From Candidatus Levyibacteriota bacterium (lineage in GTDB: Bacteria > Patescibacteriota > Microgenomatia > Levybacterales > GWA1-39-11): a stretch of 5,643 nucleotides of DNA. The position numbers and the translations under genes were made by a program. Position 1 is the stretch's first letter. Every line of letters starts with the position of its first letter. Shown here one piece after another: positions 4,744-5,643 of the stretch. Below the pieces are notes generated by a model. It was not told the DNA's origin. It made no database searches and saw only the letters and a program-made list of their open reading frames with translations. Where the stretch lies: assembly GCA_016204525.1 (NCBI GenBank), contig JACQKO010000066.1, forward strand, positions 1 through 5,643, given 5' to 3'.

Positions 4744-5585
4744 CAATTGACCCACAATTTCTTATGGAATTAGACTATATCTTTATCCTTTTCAGGATAG
4801 CAACATATGATAGCTCGTGTATTTTTAGAGATTGAGCTATCTCTCCCGATTTAATCGTGATCAGTCGTTACGGGGATAATTTATAGAGCATACTTGGAAT
4901 TATGTAAGGTAAAACTAAATCTTTAAGAACTTGCATACTTAATGTACCAATTCTTAAGCGGTATTTACCTTTATCTTTATTAATTTTTGCCACAATTCCA
5001 AATTTAGCTTGTAGAAATTTAATTAACCAGAGATTCTCTTCGAGACTAAAACTTTGCGTATTAATACGCAATTGTCTCGAATCGCGTGCCCCATCATCCA
5101 TGATCCAAATTGCAAACGCAAATGGATCGAAATTACTTTCCAAGAAATTTCTTGGAACAATCTTTTTCTTTCCTAAATAAAATATTTCTCTTAAATTAGT
5201 AAGATATGGATGAGAAACAGTTCTGAAATAATAAGAATTTCCACTTTGGCGAGGTTGAGAATTAACGAAAGACTTTAATACAATGTATTTAAAATCAACG
5301 TATTCTTTCTGGGATATACCGTGATGAATCCGAAGAGAATATCCCCTCGTAGTTCTATCAAGATATCCATCGCCTAAAAGCGTCCCAAGCATTAAGCTTA
5401 GGTGCTTCTTTGAAAAACTTATTTTTCTTGCTTCTCTGGCCAATCGTGTTTCCACAACAAATTATCTTCCCTCGGTATTACCCTTGACTATAAATTATAT
5501 GAAAATAATTCGAAAGTCAATTGGGCTTCACCGATATTAGTTACTTCGTTCTACCCGATATTGCTATCGGGAGGCGCCAAAATTG
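4744..5585 (-). mobile_element. Group I self-splicing intron in 23S rRNA, after E. coli position 2473
   Basis: This 842-nt intron shows nearly all group I parts on the minus strand. In P1, exon GCGU plus C5585 pairs with guide GGCGC (5578-5574), giving the canonical U·G at the 5' splice site. P4 is UCGGU (5534-5530) with ACCGA (5476-5472). J4/5 is GAA and AAU. P5 is GCCC with GGGU, extended by UUGACU with AGUCAA. P6 is GGG plus GAUAAUUU (5471-5459) with AAAUUAUC plus CCC (4882-4872). P7 is GACUG (4866-4862) with UAGUC (4777-4773) in the S element AAGAUAUAGUCU. P8 is an 8-bp stem (4841-4834 with 4816-4809). The last intron base is G4744. P3 is ambiguous. The endonuclease gene fills L6. Confidence 0.92.
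4868..5455 (-). CDS. LAGLIDADG homing endonuclease encoded in the 23S intron
   Basis: This 195-aa single-chain enzyme has two LAGLIDADG helices: LMLGTLLGDGYL (21-32, acidic Asp29) and FAIWIMDDGARD (114-125, acidic Asp121). The GDG and MDDG forms fit the LAGLIDADG_2 family that includes I-SceI-like enzymes. It would cut intronless 23S genes at the insertion site and drive homing; some relatives also act as maturases. Both catalytic acids are present and the frame is intact, so it looks active. The start is GTG at 5455: a TAA lies three codons upstream and no ATG occurs before residue 22. The only Shine-Dalgarno-like bases (GAGGGAAG) lie in ribozyme helices P4 and P6. The last codons encode the P6 3' strand and the TAA lies just before P7. 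Confidence 0.93.
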   Translation of the reverse strand: METRLAREARKISFSKKHLSLMLGTLLGDGYLDRTTRGYSLRIHHGISQKEYVDFKYIVLKSFVNSQPRQSGNSYYFRTVSHPYLTNLREIFYLGKKKIVPRNFLESNFDPFAFAIWIMDDGARDSRQLRINTQSFSLEENLWLIKFLQAKFGIVAKINKDKGKYRLRIGTLSMQVLKDLVLPYIIPSMLYKLSP

Positions 5586-5601
5586 ACGCTTGGAGGCGAT
5601 C

Positions 5602-5634
<33 letters not shown>

Positions 5635-5643
5635 AAGCTGTAG

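Noticed and set aside
5494..5520. TTGACT and TATAAT inside the intron as a promoter for the endonuclease
   Set aside because: The spacer is 15 nt, the boxes are parts of helix P5 and its extension, and the start codon is 38 nt away. It is better explained by intron structure.
4744..5585. Archaeal-type (bulge-helix-bulge) rRNA intron
   Set aside because: LAGLIDADG genes also occur in archaeal introns, but the P1 U·G pair, P4-P5-P6, P7/S and P8 elements identify a group I ribozyme, and the flanking promoters and genes are bacterial.

Overview
The window is AT-rich and reads as bacterial. The best guess is a member of the Candidate Phyla Radiation (Patescibacteria, perhaps Microgenomates-like). 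The reasons are a 23S rRNA gene interrupted by a self-splicing intron, very compact genes, small toxin-antitoxin pairs with short partners, and protein genes whose -10 boxes lie only 6-10 bases before the start codon. No marker protein fixes the lineage, so this is inference.

Layout: apart from one doubtful small plus-strand ORF, everything lies on the minus strand, so transcription runs from high to low coordinates. At the right edge is the 3' part of a 23S rRNA gene (5643 down to about 4327). It is split after the position equivalent to E. coli U2473 by an 842-nt group I intron (4744-5585). The intron carries a LAGLIDADG homing endonuclease in loop L6. A short spacer with a GC-rich hairpin leads to 5S rRNA (4134-4251), whose terminal helix is extended by flanking sequence to 22 bp. 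About 500 bp of AT-rich DNA with one possible 57-aa ORF follows.

The rest is an accessory cluster: a membrane-anchored protein (2919-3629), a hicB-hicA toxin-antitoxin pair (2261-2714), a lipoprotein (1455-2171), an AbiEii-family nucleotidyltransferase with a small upstream partner (578-1416), and a second lipoprotein running off the left edge (1-489). The two lipoproteins are clear paralogs that share promoter, signal region, Thr/Pro linker and a 62-nt identical block. The membrane protein is a more distant relative. All three look like M23 (LytM/lysostaphin-type) peptidase folds that have lost the zinc ligands, so they are more likely envelope-binding or scaffold proteins than enzymes.

Expression logic: five promoters can be read upstream of first genes. 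All five place the predicted transcription start at or within a few bases of the ATG, with no Shine-Dalgarno sequence, which points to leaderless mRNAs. The AbiEii gene, second in its operon, instead has a GGAG eight bases before its start. The most notable items are the 23S intron with its endonuclease interlocked with the ribozyme core, the family of inactive M23-like surface proteins interleaved with toxin-antitoxin modules, and the leaderless promoter pattern.
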